Counted from the first letter of the stretch, positions 46,180-58,073 are shown. The stretch: 64,000 nucleotides of DNA from Brachionus rotundiformis (GCA_016802295.1 JAESIW010000157.1:143395-207394), one strand, 5' to 3'. Notes: generated by a model from the letters alone, not told the origin. Made by a program: numbers and translations.

Positions 46180-46390
46180 ATGTATAGCCCAAACTCTCTT
46201 GTTCAAGTGTTAGATAACACGTGTGTTGGAAATGCTGTTATAAGAGAATGTCGTGACAAGTACACAGCTGGTATTCTTTTTTTTAAATCTAAAATCCTTA
46301 GCATAACTTTTTAAAATAACTTATTTAGAGTGTTTAAGAGAAAGAGTCGAAGATCGTTTGATCCCTAGAAACTCTCTAAATGTTAAATGA
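46180..46390 (+). CDS. Hypothetical two-exon small protein, SOCS-box-like
   Basis: Model: join(46180..46270, 46329..46390), 50 aa, with a 58-bp phase-1 intron of the size usual here (GTATTC...ATTTAG). It reads MYSPNSLVQVLDNTCVGNAV, then IRECRDKYTA, then ECLRERVEDRLIPRNSLNVK, stop. The pattern SLxxVLDNTCxxxAxIR followed by a LIPxxSL ending is reminiscent of a SOCS box (BC-box LxxxC, then a Pro-containing Cul5 box), as at the C-terminus of ankyrin/SOCS proteins. No upstream ankyrin repeats are visible, so it may be an orphan fragment or chance. Low certainty. Confidence 0.3.
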
Positions 46391-46699
46391 AATAAACTTA
46401 AGAATTTGATTCTTATAAATAATCTCAACTTTGCTGTTCTGGAAGAAATGAAATCGGTAATTTTCTTATTAAGGTTTAATCTTGTATAATTTAAGTGCTA
46501 GATTCCTCTCTCGACCATTTAAGATGAATGCTGTTATGGTTCAAATTTCAAGCAAACTTGATCTAATACATCAAGAAATTGTTAAAGCTAAAATTCAAAA
46601 CCAATTTCACTCAAATCAAGAAACAGAGAGAACAACCGGCAAAGATGTATATTTAGCATGCAATAATGAGGAGTTTTCAAACTATGAGTTTCCTAGGAA

Positions 46700-47005
46700 T
46701 TTCTATACTAATCAATTCGTTAACCATGTAGAGCTAAATGGTATTTTGTTAAAGATAATATTTTGCTTTCCAATAAAAAAAGTAAAAGATAAGGATAACC
46801 AAAAATGTCCTTGGTTTGATTCTGAATGAAGAACCTTAAGAAACTATAGGGATTTTTGTTATCATAACTATTTGAATTGTAAAGATATAATTACAGGGAG
46901 ACTAGAAGAGATGTCATAAAACCCAACCGTCATAAAATGATATCATATTTTGAGTCTAAATCCTCAAAAGATTTCAAAAATTCCAAAAAATTCTGGAATA
47001 TTTAA
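46700..47005 (+). mobile_element. LINE fragment, region before the reverse transcriptase
   Basis: The frame ends CPWFDSE, stop, then continues in frame TLRNYRDFCYHNYLNCKDII. After frameshifts it reads KMISYFESKSSKDFKNSKKF then W. PWFD-E...R-Y...YFES...KKFW is the usual linker between endonuclease and reverse transcriptase in CR1/Jockey-type LINEs. The element is truncated after this point. The upstream frame from 46482 may be part of the same retroelement but is not recognised. Confidence 0.6.
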
Positions 47006-47393
47006 TTTATCAATTTAAAACAATTTAAAACAATTTAAATCAATTAGTATTCAAAGCATTATTTTTCATAACATAATTGCATCAAAAGAAAAAATCATTG
47101 ATTAAATATATTTAAATATAATAATTATTATTAAATTTACTTTCAATAAAATATATTTTATGAAAAAAAGAGCTGATTAAAAAGAAAAAAATTATTTTTA
47201 TAATTAATTAATCGTAATATTTTTAAAATAATCAACACATTCTTTCTTATTGTATTTTGAAACTACATTGAAAATACGTGTAACAAAATTGACTTGTGTT
47301 TCATCACGCTTAAAATTTTACCGGTTTTTATTAAAGTTATGTTATTTTCCGTGTTTGACTGCTCTTTACGCATTTTCTCGACTAGTAGATTTA

Positions 47394-48900
47394 TTGTTAG
47401 ATGTTTTTTTCCTATGAAGAAAAAGCACTGTGCCGCGATTCGACTGTATTGTCTTCTTCTGGCTATCGTCTTGGCAATCGAATATTTCCACCAGTATTTA
47501 TACGGAAATTTTTTCGATGTAGTCGATGATCATCAACCACTTTCCTGGTTAATTAAACTGCAGTAAACAAAACGCGCGACTAGCAAGATGGCTCATAAGA
47601 CTTAAAAATTATGACTTTAAAATCATCTAACGAAGCGGTCGTAAACATGCAAATGCTGACGCTTTATCTAGATGGTCGATAGATGAACCGCCAGTAAGCG
47701 AGGATGAAGACCAGGCGCCTTACATTATAAACCCCACTCGATTAAATGTCATTAAAGCTTAAGCTCCAAGAAGACCACTCTTGTGTAAATCTATTAGACC
47801 AAACGAATGACATACAATCGGTAATTAGGCTAAAAGAGAGTGAAACACCGAGCTCATTTATAAGTCAAGATTTAAGTGACCAACAAAAGCAGTTCGTAAG
47901 ATTTTACAATAAATTACATTTGATTGACAAGCGGCTTTATTTTAAGGCTGAAAGCTTGGTAAGCAGATTGAGTTGTTCATTAAATATTGCGAAACATGTC
48001 AGAAAAATAAAGTTCCCATTAAATTCCCAAAAGCTAAGCTAAATCCATTTTTAACAGAAAGGCCACTACAGCTAATTACAATGGACATTGTGGGACCTTT
48101 TCCAATCTCCTCAAGTGGTAATAAGTATAACCTGGTTATATGCAGCGACTTTTCAAAATTTTTTGTTTTGTTGGCCCTCCAAAACCAAACATCGGACACC
48201 ATATTGGAGAAGTACTTATCTTTCGTGTTCTTGTTCGGCTTTTCAACCAACATTCTGTCCGATTTGGGAACCAACTCACAAATGAAGTGCAGAAAATACT
48301 TAACGAATTATTGGATATTTATCAACTAAAAAAAAGCGCTTACCACCCACAATGTAACGGACTCAGTGAACGGTTCAACAGAGTTCTAGACGATGCTTTC
48401 AGGGTTTGTGAATGAAAATCAGAAAAACCGGGACGATCTGCTGAGCAACCTTAGACTTGCTTATAATGTTTCAGTTCATAGCACAACAGGGTTCACCCGA
48501 TATGAGCTAATGTTCGGACGAGCGGGTCACTCAAGCAAGCCTTGAAGACATTTTAGCCGACAAATCAAAACCACAGAAGACAAAGTTAGAGAAAATAAAA
48601 TAAAGACTTAAAATTAGTCAAGACATAGTTGTACTATAATAGGAACATCAAACCAGAAAATTATGATGAGGGTGATCTAGTCTTAAAAAACGTAGTCGAG
48701 TCAAAACCAGGACTTTCTTTGAAAATTGGCGAACAAATGGGAAGGACCATATGTGATCATTAAAAAATTAAATGAGCTAAAATATCAGGTACGATGGGCA
48801 AGTAACCTTAAGGCTCGAGCTAGGACCATTCGCTAAATAGATTGAAAAAATATTTTCGAGCCTTTCCAGAAGCCTCAAATAAGGAGAAGAGTATAGATAA
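47394..48900 (+). mobile_element. Ty3/gypsy pol fragment: RNase H and integrase (dead)
   Basis: Plus-strand frames give the RNase H C-terminal part (LLAIVLAIEYFHQYLYG, VVDDHQPLSWL, ARLARWLIRLKNYDF, HANADALSRW). The integrase zinc-finger region follows (FIKYCETCQKNKVP), then its core (LQLITMDIVGPFPIS, SDFSKFFVLLAL, ILSDLGTNS, SAYHPQCNGLSERFNR), then a GPYVI-type C-terminal motif near 48740. Many frameshifts and stops separate the blocks. Gag, protease and most of the reverse transcriptase are absent upstream, so this is a 5'-truncated or rearranged copy. Confidence 0.85.
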
Positions 48901-48913
48901 CCAGTAAAAGACA

Positions 48914-49153
48914 ATGAAGGAAGGACCCAAGGTAGGGATAAGGACTAAGGCAAAACATAAAAAATTTCGGCGAGTCACTGAAGAGAGGGGATATCCAAAA
49001 GGTGAATCAGTTCCCGCAAAAAACTACAGAATAGGACGTAAAAGAGGACGCCCAAAAAAGCTCCAAATTGTCTTCCCACTCCATCCTGATACGTCAACAC
49101 AAGGTTCGAAAAAAACCGGTCTAAGTCAGAGGCCGAGAAACCGCCCGGTTTGA
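48914..49153 (+). pseudogene. Basic tail ORF of the gypsy fragment with AT-hook
   Basis: A 79-residue Lys/Arg-rich frame containing GRKRGRPKKLQ, an AT-hook-like motif, directly follows the integrase remains. It is probably the decayed C-terminal tail or an extra ORF of the same gypsy element and not a host gene. Confidence 0.4.
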
Positions 49154-49164
49154 AATCGACGTCC

Positions 49165-49620
49165 GGTTCATCTAAGTTTAGAGCTGAAGGTTTTGATTTT
49201 TCTATACCAAGATGAAATAATTGATATCCCATAATAAAATAATTGGAAAAAAGACCTGAAGAATTATTGTCAAATCCATTAAGAAAAAATGTTACGAGAA
49301 GACGATTTGGATTGATCAAGTCAATAAAAAGCGATAAGATATTAAGTTTCTTTTCTTTGGCTAATTTAAATTAATTTAGATATTCATGAAATGAAATGTG
49401 AAATAAATGCCTAGCTCTGAATCCATACTGTTGATTAAAAAATGTATTGTAAGATTCAAAATAGCTTGAGATTTGACCAGCCAGTAATCTTTCATAATAT
49501 TGCAATTGGAGAAAGAACTGAAATGGCCCTGTAGTTATTAATATCTGATTAATTACCTTAATTTTTTAAAAAAAGGATTAACAATGGCTAACTTCCAGTT
49601 ATATGGAATTGATTTAAAAC
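49165..49620 (-). mobile_element. LINE reverse transcriptase fragment (family shared with 61 kb)
   Basis: The minus strand reads YNWKLAIVNPFF (about 49600), ERLLAGQISSYFESYN (about 49490-49440) and QQYGFRA (about 49430-49410), then a FHISFHEYLN stretch. This is the N-terminal half of a LINE reverse transcriptase. The sequence 49165-49430 is alignable with 61455-61675 (for example AGAGCTGAAGGTTTTGATTT and GATATTCATGAAATGAAATG in both), so both are copies of one family. It is interrupted by stops. Confidence 0.7.
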
Positions 49621-49758
49621 TCAAGCATTCATAATAAAGGAAAAGTAGTAATGGCAGACAATTATTAATTCATAGCACATTGTTTCATAGCAAATTTTTT
49701 ATTGCAATTTTTTGATAGACATAATTTGTAATTAATAATTTATGATTAAGTTATCTAG

Positions 49759-50414
49759 ATGAATAAAAATTTCTTGAAAGATAATGCTAACTTTTCGCCT
49801 TCTGTTAAAAATTTACGTTCGCGTCGCATTCAAAGGACTGAACAAGTGTTGATTATCAATGGAACAGAAAATGTTTCTGTTCAAGCTAAAGAACCAAGTG
49901 TAGTATATTGTGTCTAGCCAAATGAAAATTTTGAATCATTAATTTCGACTTTTACTTCGACTTTTGTCTTGGAAGATGGTCTCAATGGTGAAGAAAATGA
50001 ATGTTCAGATGATGATGACGATGAAGAGGAAGACGAACAAGAATTTTTTGACTTAATGACTATTGAAATAAATAAACTGGCCGAGAGCGAAATTAATAAA
50101 GATTTGGACTTAACTACAACGAACCGAAACGGTCTCAAGTTATTTAGCTTTGGTCATTATTATATAAAAGAAAGAATAACGAAGGGCGGTACTTATCATT
50201 GGAAATGTGAAAAAACATTGACTTGTAGTGGTAGAGCGCACACAGAGGAGTTTGTTGGACCTGTAAAAATCACTGTTAGTCATTCACATAGACCAAATAC
50301 AGCTCGAAGAGATAAGCTAATAAACGATCAACATATTAAGACCAAACCTTAAGCTACTAAAGACAACCTAAGAGATATTATGATCGATGTACAAAAATGT
50401 AACAATGAAGACAA
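49759..50414 (+). pseudogene. FLYWCH-type zinc-finger ORF with in-frame TAG
   Basis: A single reading frame from ATG 49759 runs to about 50350, broken only by TAG at 49915-49917. The upstream part is basic (NLRSRRIQRTEQ). The downstream part has an acidic run of Asp/Glu (around 50005-50050), then TTNRNGLKLFSFGHYYIKER, TKGGTYHWKCEKTLTCSGRA, HTEEF and TVSHSHRP. This is the F/Y-x-W-x-C...H-x-H pattern of a FLYWCH zinc finger, often found in Mutator-like transposon proteins. After the stop at 50350 the same frame continues open to 50424. It is probably a recently decayed transposon gene. Confidence 0.6.
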
Positions 50415-50489
50415 TTCAGTCTAGACCTGTTACCTATAAGTAAATTTGCTATTTAGGGCTGAATATTTCCCGAAGTTGGTTGTCTAAGT

Positions 50490-50980
50490 GTGTTGACCGG
50501 AGGGGTGTACTTGAGTATCTCTGTTTTCCTAAGCTTGCTCTCCCAATCACTTGCCAACTCCATCATATGGCTATATCCATTACATAATTTTCCTTTAATC
50601 CGTTTATCTTTGATACCTCGTATAAATCAATCCATTATTAAATCATCCCTCGAAATAGACTCGTTTTCAAAAGACTCGCGTTCTAGTCTTTTCAAATTTC
50701 CCATGAATTGAAAAATATTTTCATGTTCTTGTTGGGATCTGCTAACAAAGTTCATGTTCGGATCATGGGTTGTCTCATGACGAAAAAACAGTCTTATTAG
50801 TGTTTTTCGGATATCTTGGTAACTTGCGGTAGGGTTTTCCCGTAAAAGAAAGTTTTCGAACTCTTCTGATACGTCAGGAGACAGATATTCTAAGACTAGA
50901 TTGAGTTTATTTGCCTCGAGGATCTTTGTTTTGGTTGAGGAACGTTTTTCTGTTTGTGAGTGTATGGTATGATCTTCCAA
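50490..50980 (-). mobile_element. Retrotransposon gag fragment
   Basis: The minus strand encodes LVLEYLSPDVSEEFENFLLR, then SYQDIRKTLIRLFFRHETTH and SRSQQEHENIFQFMGNLKRL (residues about 30-100). This is the arrangement of a Ty3/gypsy-type capsid segment (YLxGxA ... LxxxF ... RxQxxxExVxxFxxxLxxL). No zinc knuckle follows. The adjacent sequence toward 50460 continues with stops. Its source element is not identified. Confidence 0.55.
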
Positions 50981-51174
50981 GTAATTGCTTTAAAAACCCA
51001 ATTAAAGATTCACAAACACGCAGTAAGAGTCCATTTCGTAGGCCTGGATGAAAGAATAATTACCGATACTTCCATGTGTTTGAAACAATACCTAGCCAAA
51101 ACATCATTTCATTTCATCAAAAATAATAATAATAAAGCAACATACACAATGTGATAACTTATAATAAACAAAAG

Positions 51175-51227
51175 TGAGCAAAAAAGACCCACTCTTGTTT
51201 TTTTCCAAAAGTGAGTCTTTTTTGCTC
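51175..51227. repeat. Near-perfect hairpin
   Basis: TGAGCAAAAAAGACCCACTC (51175-51194) pairs with GTGAGTCTTTTTTGCTCA at the right arm (ending 51227), with one mismatch and a T-rich loop. No associated gene. Confidence 0.5.
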
Positions 51228-53029
51228 AGTCTTTATGACAAAAATTGTAAATGTTATTTATGTTATTTTTGTCGACATAAATAACTTTAACGATATTTAT
51301 AACTTCTTAGAAAAGTATGGCCAATATGCATTTCAACATAGAATACTATATTAAATCTTTTTCTTATAAAACACTATACTTTCATAACTTTCATGAAAAT
51401 CTTAGGAAGAATTTAAAGAAAAATGGAATTTAAAATATTATTTAAGGAACATTGAAAATCTGATAAAGCCAACATCTAAATCAGTAAAAAGTATAAAAAC
51501 TTTTGGATATTTCTATTTAAGACTTATAAATTGCTTTTTGATCAAGAGATCAATGTTGAAATTAACAACACTTAAGCATTCAATTTTTAATAACATTAAT
51601 CTAATTTTATCAGATTTTGTAGAAAAATCCAAAAAATTTAATCTAAATATATCAATTTTTTATTTTTAAATAATTATATAAACAATTGTTATTTTTAATT
51701 TGTTTTACTTATTTTATTTAAATAAATGGAGTGTTGAGCAGTCTTTATGAGATGGGCACTAGCCTGTTGAATAACCTTGAAATTGGAAATATTTCAAAAT
51801 GTTTTTTAACAAATTAAGTCTAATGACAGGTTGCTGAGTCCAAAAACAAATTGACCTTTGTAAAATCTTTTTGAATAATATTTGGTACAAAAACTCTAAG
51901 TTCTTTTTCTTTAAAAGAAAAATTTTAAAGGAAAATCTAAATTATTAGATGCTTTGTCAATTTTCAAAATGATTCAAGGTTCCAAGTCTGGTGAATTCAC
52001 TAAAATCTGACATTCGCTGAAAAAAATTTCTAAGGAATTCTTTCGTATAATTTGGAGGGTTCTCTTCCACTCGTTATAATTCTTTTTAATACCAAATTCT
52101 TTCTTTTGCAAAAATTTTAAACCATCCATTTAAGTTTTTTAGTTCTACATTTGATTCATTTGTCAAAATATTATATGGATGAATCATAGTAGGAAAATGT
52201 AACTTCAAGATGGTACGGCATATTTTTTAAGCTTAAGTTTTGTTAATATAATTTTCAATTTAACTTTATCCATCTACTTATTAAACATCTATCTATCTAA
52301 GTTTTTGGCACCCTTGTTAACACTGTTTCCCTGTTCGAAATTAAAGAACCTTAGCTTTATTCACCAGACTCTAACAAACTCGTTATTAATTTTGATTTGG
52401 TGTTTCATTGGAATCAAAAAGTGAAAACACTCAATTCCGATCAACTTCCATTTCTTGAGCTGTAGAAATGTCAGGCTCCATTTTAAAATTTTTATCAAAA
52501 ATAATCAGAAAAATTTAAAAATTATGGTGAAATTAATGAAATATTTTAACAAGAAAAAAGAGAAAGCTTGAAATTAATTTTTTTTTAACTTGCATTTCAT
52601 CATTTTGAAATTTTCTAACTTTTAAAGCCGCGCTCAACTCATATTCAAAATTTTCATAAAAAAAAAAATTTAAAATTCATTTTTTTATTTATTAATTTTT
52701 TGTACGTTTTCCAATTTTAGTCCCAGCGTCTATTCAAAATGCTTAGTTTAGATTTATCATTATCCTTAATAATAAATTCCGTATAAAAATTCAAATATTA
52801 TTTTATTTTTTAATTGTTATCGATAAATGCCGCGCTTAATTCCAAAGAGTCCGAATTAATGCACGGATTAATCAATAGGGTTGGGTAAACGTGGGAGAGA
52901 AAGGACCGAATAATTGCTAAAAATTAATTTTGGTTTTAACTGAATGAAATACCGCGCGAGGGTAAACCACAGAATTGTTTAAATTATTTATATGGTCTAA
53001 ATCATTTGACATTAATTTCAAATGACAAG
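51228..53029. other. Unassigned AT-rich region
   Basis: No protein family recognised on either strand and no RNA gene. It may include non-coding parts of neighbouring retroelements. Confidence 0.4.
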
Positions 53030-53640
53030 TTATCTTTCCTTATTTTATGAGTCAAGTCACTTAGTTTCGCAAATAACATGTACGGGCCTTGCCGCCTTGG
53101 AAGAAGTCTTTGAGTATGTCCTTTTTTTGGTTCAGCCAAATAAATTATAACATCATCTCAAAATTAACATTTTTATGGGTTTTATAATGGCACTCTTTAG
53201 AATAATTTATTTGTTTTTGTCTCTATATTTTCAATACTTGCTATCAATAAATTAAACAATTTTTATTTATAGCTTATAAGGAAAAAAGTTTATAGCCTAT
53301 ACTTCTGAAGATAAATTCGACGGTCGAAGTATCATGTTCTAAATTCCGCGAAACACTAAACATTAAATCGAAAGGCTGCATCTCTGCCATTTAAATAAAG
53401 AAAGGTGTTTCTTTTATCGTTATTTTAAAAGTAACTATTTGCCACATCGGCTGCCTCTAAAATTCTTAGTGGACAAGCTTCTACCCATTTTGTAAAAAGA
53501 TCAACTAGAACCAAAACTTCCTTGAAACCATTTCTTAACCTTATTAAAATACCGAAAATATCCATTACTACAAACTCAAATGGGTATGAAACACGAATAG
53601 TTTGTGACTGGCCATTCTGTTTCGGTTGGTTAGGTTTCAT
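53030..53640 (-). mobile_element. Ty3/gypsy integrase fragment
   Basis: The minus strand reads PFEFVVMDIFGILI, then GFKEVLVLVDLFTKWVEACP and LRILEAADVA (integrase core around its first catalytic Asp, 53425-53600). Further on it reads MAEMQPFDLMFSVSR (about 53385-53340) and PKKGHTQRLLPRRQGPYMLF then AKLSDLT (53130-53040, the GPY/F C-terminal module). The middle of the core with the other catalytic residues is lost and the frame is broken. Confidence 0.75.
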
Positions 53641-54507
53641 CCTGTTAAAACATAATCATGCGCCTTTTTTGAAATTTTATTTTTAAAAAAATCTATATTT
53701 GATGGATCTGACTCAGATTATAATACAGCTAGTCAACAAGCTAATTCCAGTGCAAGAAAAATTATACCAGTGCAAAAAAATGTAAGGGAGGAATTTGCAG
53801 CTAACTTTTGATCTGTTGAATTTAACTTGACGAAAACTAGCATAACCTCATCCTCATTTGTTATATTTGGTCAAAAGTTTAAAACTTGAACAATCAAATA
53901 CAGAAAATCTGTTCATACAATTGTCAATTTGTCTAGTTAACAAGCGAAAAATAGGGTATATTGTATTGGATCAAGCCATTTTAGGATATAATCAAAGTGA
54001 TATTATGTCTTAAAAAAATTTTTGTCTTAAATTTTTGTTATTTTTAATTAAATATAAATAATCTGATGATTAGATTAGAGATTTTTTTTTTTGTAAGAAA
54101 ATTTATTTAAAATTGATAAAATTGTGTAAAGTAACTTAAAGTTACTCTAGTCGTTATTTTAATTTTTTTTTCTAAGATCAAAAAAAATTATTAAATGTTT
54201 AGTGAAACCTAAAGAAACGTGTTTGAGTTCACCCAGTCAATCTTATTTTAAGAATCTTTAAGAATTTTTGTAGATATTTTTAAAGGTTATCGTACAAATT
54301 TCTTTAAAAATTCTCTAAAAATATCTTTAAAAATTCCATTAATTTTCTAGAAAAATTTTTTAATTAACTTAAATGCCGAAAAATTTAATCAATTTTATAA
54401 GTAAAAGAAGTTTTATTTTTAATTAAGGTTCTTGGATAGATTAAAATTACAAAAATTGTTTTAAAATATAAAAATTCTTTAGTTTTTACCTAATAAAATC
54501 AGCTTAT
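53641..54507. other. Unassigned region
   Basis: No gene supported. 53700-53960 is less AT-rich and may be more transposon debris, but no domain can be read. Confidence 0.35.
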
Positions 54508-56041
54508 ACTATGTTTATTAAGATTCTATAATTGACTTTATCAAAAAACCAAATATATATTTTATATCTTAGTTCAATAGTCTATTTAATGATGTATATA
54601 TTTTTGAAATAAGCGAAGATAATTTTACTAATATTTCAAAAAATTAAAAATATGAATTGACAAAAGTTTTTGCCTACTTGTGTTATTTGATAAATTTTTG
54701 CTTAATATTTTAAAATTTTTATTATATAACACTTTAATTTAATTAAATAATTATTAAAATATCTTGAAAGAATCAAAAAACTTTATTTAATTTAAAATCT
54801 TTTTTGATTAACTTGAAAAAAATGATTAAAAACTGAAAACTAGATTTAACAACTAAAGGAGCTATAAATACTCTAAAAAATGAAGGATATTCGTAAAGAC
54901 AAATTTGAGAAAAGTTGAAATTAGCTTTTTTAACAGTTGGTTATGTTTTAAGACGCTTTGCCAACACAAAAACGCATTTAAGTAAGCCTCAAACTTGTCG
55001 ACCAAGATCAACAACAGTTCACATTGACAAGGAAATAGTGAGAATGGTGGAGAAATCAAACAAACCAAATGCAAGTGATGTTGCTAAACAACTGGCCGCA
55101 ATGAGTATTACTAATAAAAGTGCGAAACGGTGCGAAGAAGACTTCATGAGAATAAATTATATGGTAGAGCACCTATCAAAAAGCCTTTATTATTTGCTAA
55201 GCATATAAAAGCGAAATATGCGTTCGGTTTTTAGCATCAAAATTGGACGGTTGATGATTGGAAACATGTTTTATTCACAGATGAAACAAAAATTAACAAG
55301 AGAGGAAGTTACGAACGAGTGTGGAGGTGGAGACGTAAGTGTGAAATGCTGAAGCCAAAGCATGTCAAACAAACAGTAAAGCATGATGACTCTATAATAG
55401 CTGTGGGGTGCTTAAATTATGCTGGAGTTGGTGACTTACATCAAATAGAAGGCAATATGAATGAAGCAATTTATACTTTCCAGTCTCATGATTCCATCTG
55501 CTAGGCCTTTGTTTCCAGATGATTTTGTTTTTCAACATGACATTACATGAACCTACACACAGCCAAAAGGGTCAGTGAGTATCTTAAAGAAAAGAATATT
55601 GTTGTTTTAGATTGGCCAAGTCAGAGTCCTGACCTGAATCTTAGTGAAAATTTATGGATCGGGCTCAAAAAGTTAATAAATAAGCAAGAAAAAACAGAAA
55701 AATCAAAAATTCCTGAAGTGATGAAGTGTGCTGGCAAATGATAACTACTGAGTATTGTAATAAGCTAGTTGAGTCAATGCCAAGAAGAATGGAAAAACTA
55801 GTAAAAAATAAGGGCTATTGGATTAATTATTACGTTTTTTTATTTTTATTTAAAAAATAAAATCAAATAACACAAGTGTAATTTTTTGAAATATTAGTAA
55901 AATTATCTTCGCTTATTTCAAAAATTTATACATCATTAAATAGACTATTGAACAAAGATATAAAATATATATTTGGTTTTTTGATAAAGTCAATTATAGA
56001 ATCTTAATAAACATAGTTTGCAAATACTTTTGTCCTTAACT
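54508..56041 (+). mobile_element. Tc1-like transposon with long inverted repeats
   Basis: Arms of about 138 bp (54508-54645 and 55879-56017) are near-identical inverted repeats, and a further 16-bp pair (54676-54691, 55862-55877) lies inside. The left arm carries an extra ~29 bp between the two. The right terminus reads GACAAAAGTATTTGC in inverse, with CTGTA at the edge, typical of Tc1 ends (TACAGT). A related GACAAAAGTTTTTGCC occurs inside the left arm near 54659, while the outer left end is degenerate. The transposase remnant lies between the arms. Confidence 0.75.
54880..55810 (+). pseudogene. Tc1-like transposase, frameshifted
   Basis: Plus-strand blocks in order across three frames: VGYVLRRFANTKTH with GRPRSTT-like text (helix-turn-helix and GRPR linker), HQNWTVDDWKHVLFTDETK (about 55231, first catalytic Asp), YERVWRWRRKCEMLKPKHVK (about 55310), AVGCLNYAGVGDLHQIEGNM (about 55400), DFVFQHDI (about 55520, second Asp region), TAKRVSEYLKEKNIVVLDWP then SQSPDLNLSENLW (about 55560-55655, third acidic residue Glu), and ESMPRRMEKLVKNK near the end. 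At least three frameshifts or stops break it. Enough of the DD34E layout survives for a firm family call. Confidence 0.85.
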
Positions 56042-56385
56042 GTAAATACAATAAGATGTTGATGATATCGATAATGATTATTTAGATCCAGTTTCCAATT
56101 TTAATTAAAAATTAGATCAGAAAAGGACCAAGATACTCAAAGATACTCATGCTCATCTCATATAATCAATTTAGGTGTACGAACTGCAATTTAAAAAAGA
56201 CAAATACTTGGTATAAATTTTTACAATTATATGAAAAAAACTTCAATAGCCAAGTTAGTTGACTATCTTATGATTTTCAATCCGTTGTATTCTTTTCTCC
56301 TACTCAGAATATATATTTATTTCAAACAATTCTTTGATAACTACAATATTGAACATTTCAAATTGGATTTTTGATATAACAGACC
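56042..56385. other. Unassigned region
   Basis: No gene supported; ends in an AAT microsatellite (about 56386-56407). Confidence 0.4.
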
Positions 56386-56407
56386 ATAATAATAATAATA
56401 ATAATAA

Positions 56408-56770
56408 GGGGTCCTTTATCCTCATCTGTTTGAGGTTAGGGACGAGATTTTGATGCGCCATTTCTCGCGGTTCTTCGATTCATTCACCCATTTTGACCAG
56501 ACAATTCCAGCTCTCTCACAGTCCTCTTTTAAGCAATCTGTCCACTCTCTTTCTGGTCTTCCTCTTCTACGCTTTCCACTCGAAATATCACCAAATAGAA
56601 CAATCTTTGGTAACCGTGTGTCCAACATTCGTCGTACATGTCCTGATTCTTGAAAAAATTTGTAGAGAAAAAGATCTTTCCTTCGATATAATTCGAGATG
56701 GAATTAATATCCAAGAAGAGTCTACAAAGGCTTTTCGGAATGAGAAATCGTGTAATTTCCCAATCTTGAG
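56408..56770 (-). mobile_element. LINE C-terminal fragment
   Basis: The minus strand reads RLPKIVLFGDISSGKRRRGR, PEREWTDCLKEDCERAGI and WVNESKNREKWR. This is the usual C-terminal end of RTE/CR1-like LINE polyproteins (RxPxxxLFGxLxxGxRxxGRPxxRWxDxxxxD...RxxWR). There is no polymerase core nearby. It is also distinct from the 27.4-28.2 kb element, which has a related but different end. Confidence 0.7.
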
Positions 56771-57234
56771 TCAAGTAGAAAATAAGTTATTGTTTAGCAT
56801 ATGTGGTGTTGTCAGCAGTAAAAGATCACAGAACATAAAAGCAGAGAACTTCATGAACAAAGTATTATTAAGAGTAAGTGTTGATATTTTGAAGACAAAT
56901 ACATAATTTCAAAAAATAATTATTTGTTTTTTTTTAAAAATTACGATATTACGATAAGTAAAAGTGTTTCACTTGAAAATACTTTGGGTGCAAGTTTAAG
57001 TCCAAGTATTATCTAAAACTTATATTAATGCTTGAGCATTGACTTTTATCGTGTGTAATTGTGTTGGAGTAATATATAGGTTCGGTTTGATCTAAAGTGA
57101 CAAAACCGTTTTAATTGAATATATGAAGAAGATAAATTAAAAAATAAATCTTTTTTATTTAGGCTTTTGGAAACTAAATTTATAAGTACTAGAATTTTTT
57201 TATTTTAAACTAAATTAAAAAAAAAGCAACCTTT
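56771..57234. other. Unassigned region
   Basis: AT-rich; no gene supported. Confidence 0.4.
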
Positions 57235-58070
57235 CTTGAATTAATATCAGTATTACACTGTTTTTTAGTAGTCATCGCAGTCATTATAAATCGCTGTTTT
57301 GAGATTTGCTTCCCAACCAAGTAGCGTAAAGTCGATATTAGGAAGCTTAGTGAAATTGTTCCTATTAAACATAAGCACCACTGTTGCCAACTTCGTTGTA
57401 TTATGTGGTGTTGAATTAGGATCTATAGGATCTGATCAGTTTATTAAGTTTAGTCTTCCAATTACTGCCACATAATTAAGATCCGGTCACTAGTTTTCCC
57501 AAATTTTGCATAAACCTTTCACAGTTACTATTCGGACGTAGCCATAATGCTATAATTTTGCGATGAGTGATGCCATAACTCTCACAGAAGTGTCTAAAGG
57601 CTTTCCTATTGAATGGTGGACCATTACCGGATCTAATAACCCTTGGTATTCGTAAAATTGTAAAGGTGTCTTCAAGTCTAGCAACTGTAGGCTCAGCTGA
57701 AGTAGACCTTACATTTAACTCTAACAAATCTTGTACAATCATTTTCAATTGGTAAACCATATTCACTACTTGATAATTGTCCGAAAAATCGACACTTCAA
57801 CCAAAGCAAATTCGGGCATTTTAGACATAATCACCCGAATTTTAGATAGCTTTTCAGCTGTGCAGCATTTGCAAATCCTGCAAATTGCTATCTCTTGTTC
57901 CACTAACCTGTCAAGGCCAGGAAACCAAACCTTTGATCTTAACAGGCTTTGGTTTTCACAATGCCAAGATGAGCCTCAAATGCAATTTTTATAGCTAAAC
58001 CTTCCAATGAAAAGCCATTTGGCAAATAAAGATTATTCATTTCTGATTTATTAAGTTAGGGACATTACAT
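57235..58070 (-). mobile_element. Ty3/gypsy integrase region (dead)
   Basis: Minus-strand blocks in order from 58040 downward: LPNGFSLEGLAIKIAFEAHL (then GIVKTKA), VWFPGLDRLVEQEIAICRIC (zinc-binding region), then the core end RIPRVIRSGNGPPFNRKAFR and HFCESYGITHR. The catalytic Asp of the RSDNG motif is Gly here (RSGNG). NSTPHNTTKLATVVLMFNRN and TKLPNIDFTL follow near 57410-57320. Stops and frameshifts are frequent. It abuts, in opposite orientation, the gag-pol element beginning near 58074. Confidence 0.8.
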
Positions 58071-58073
58071 CTG

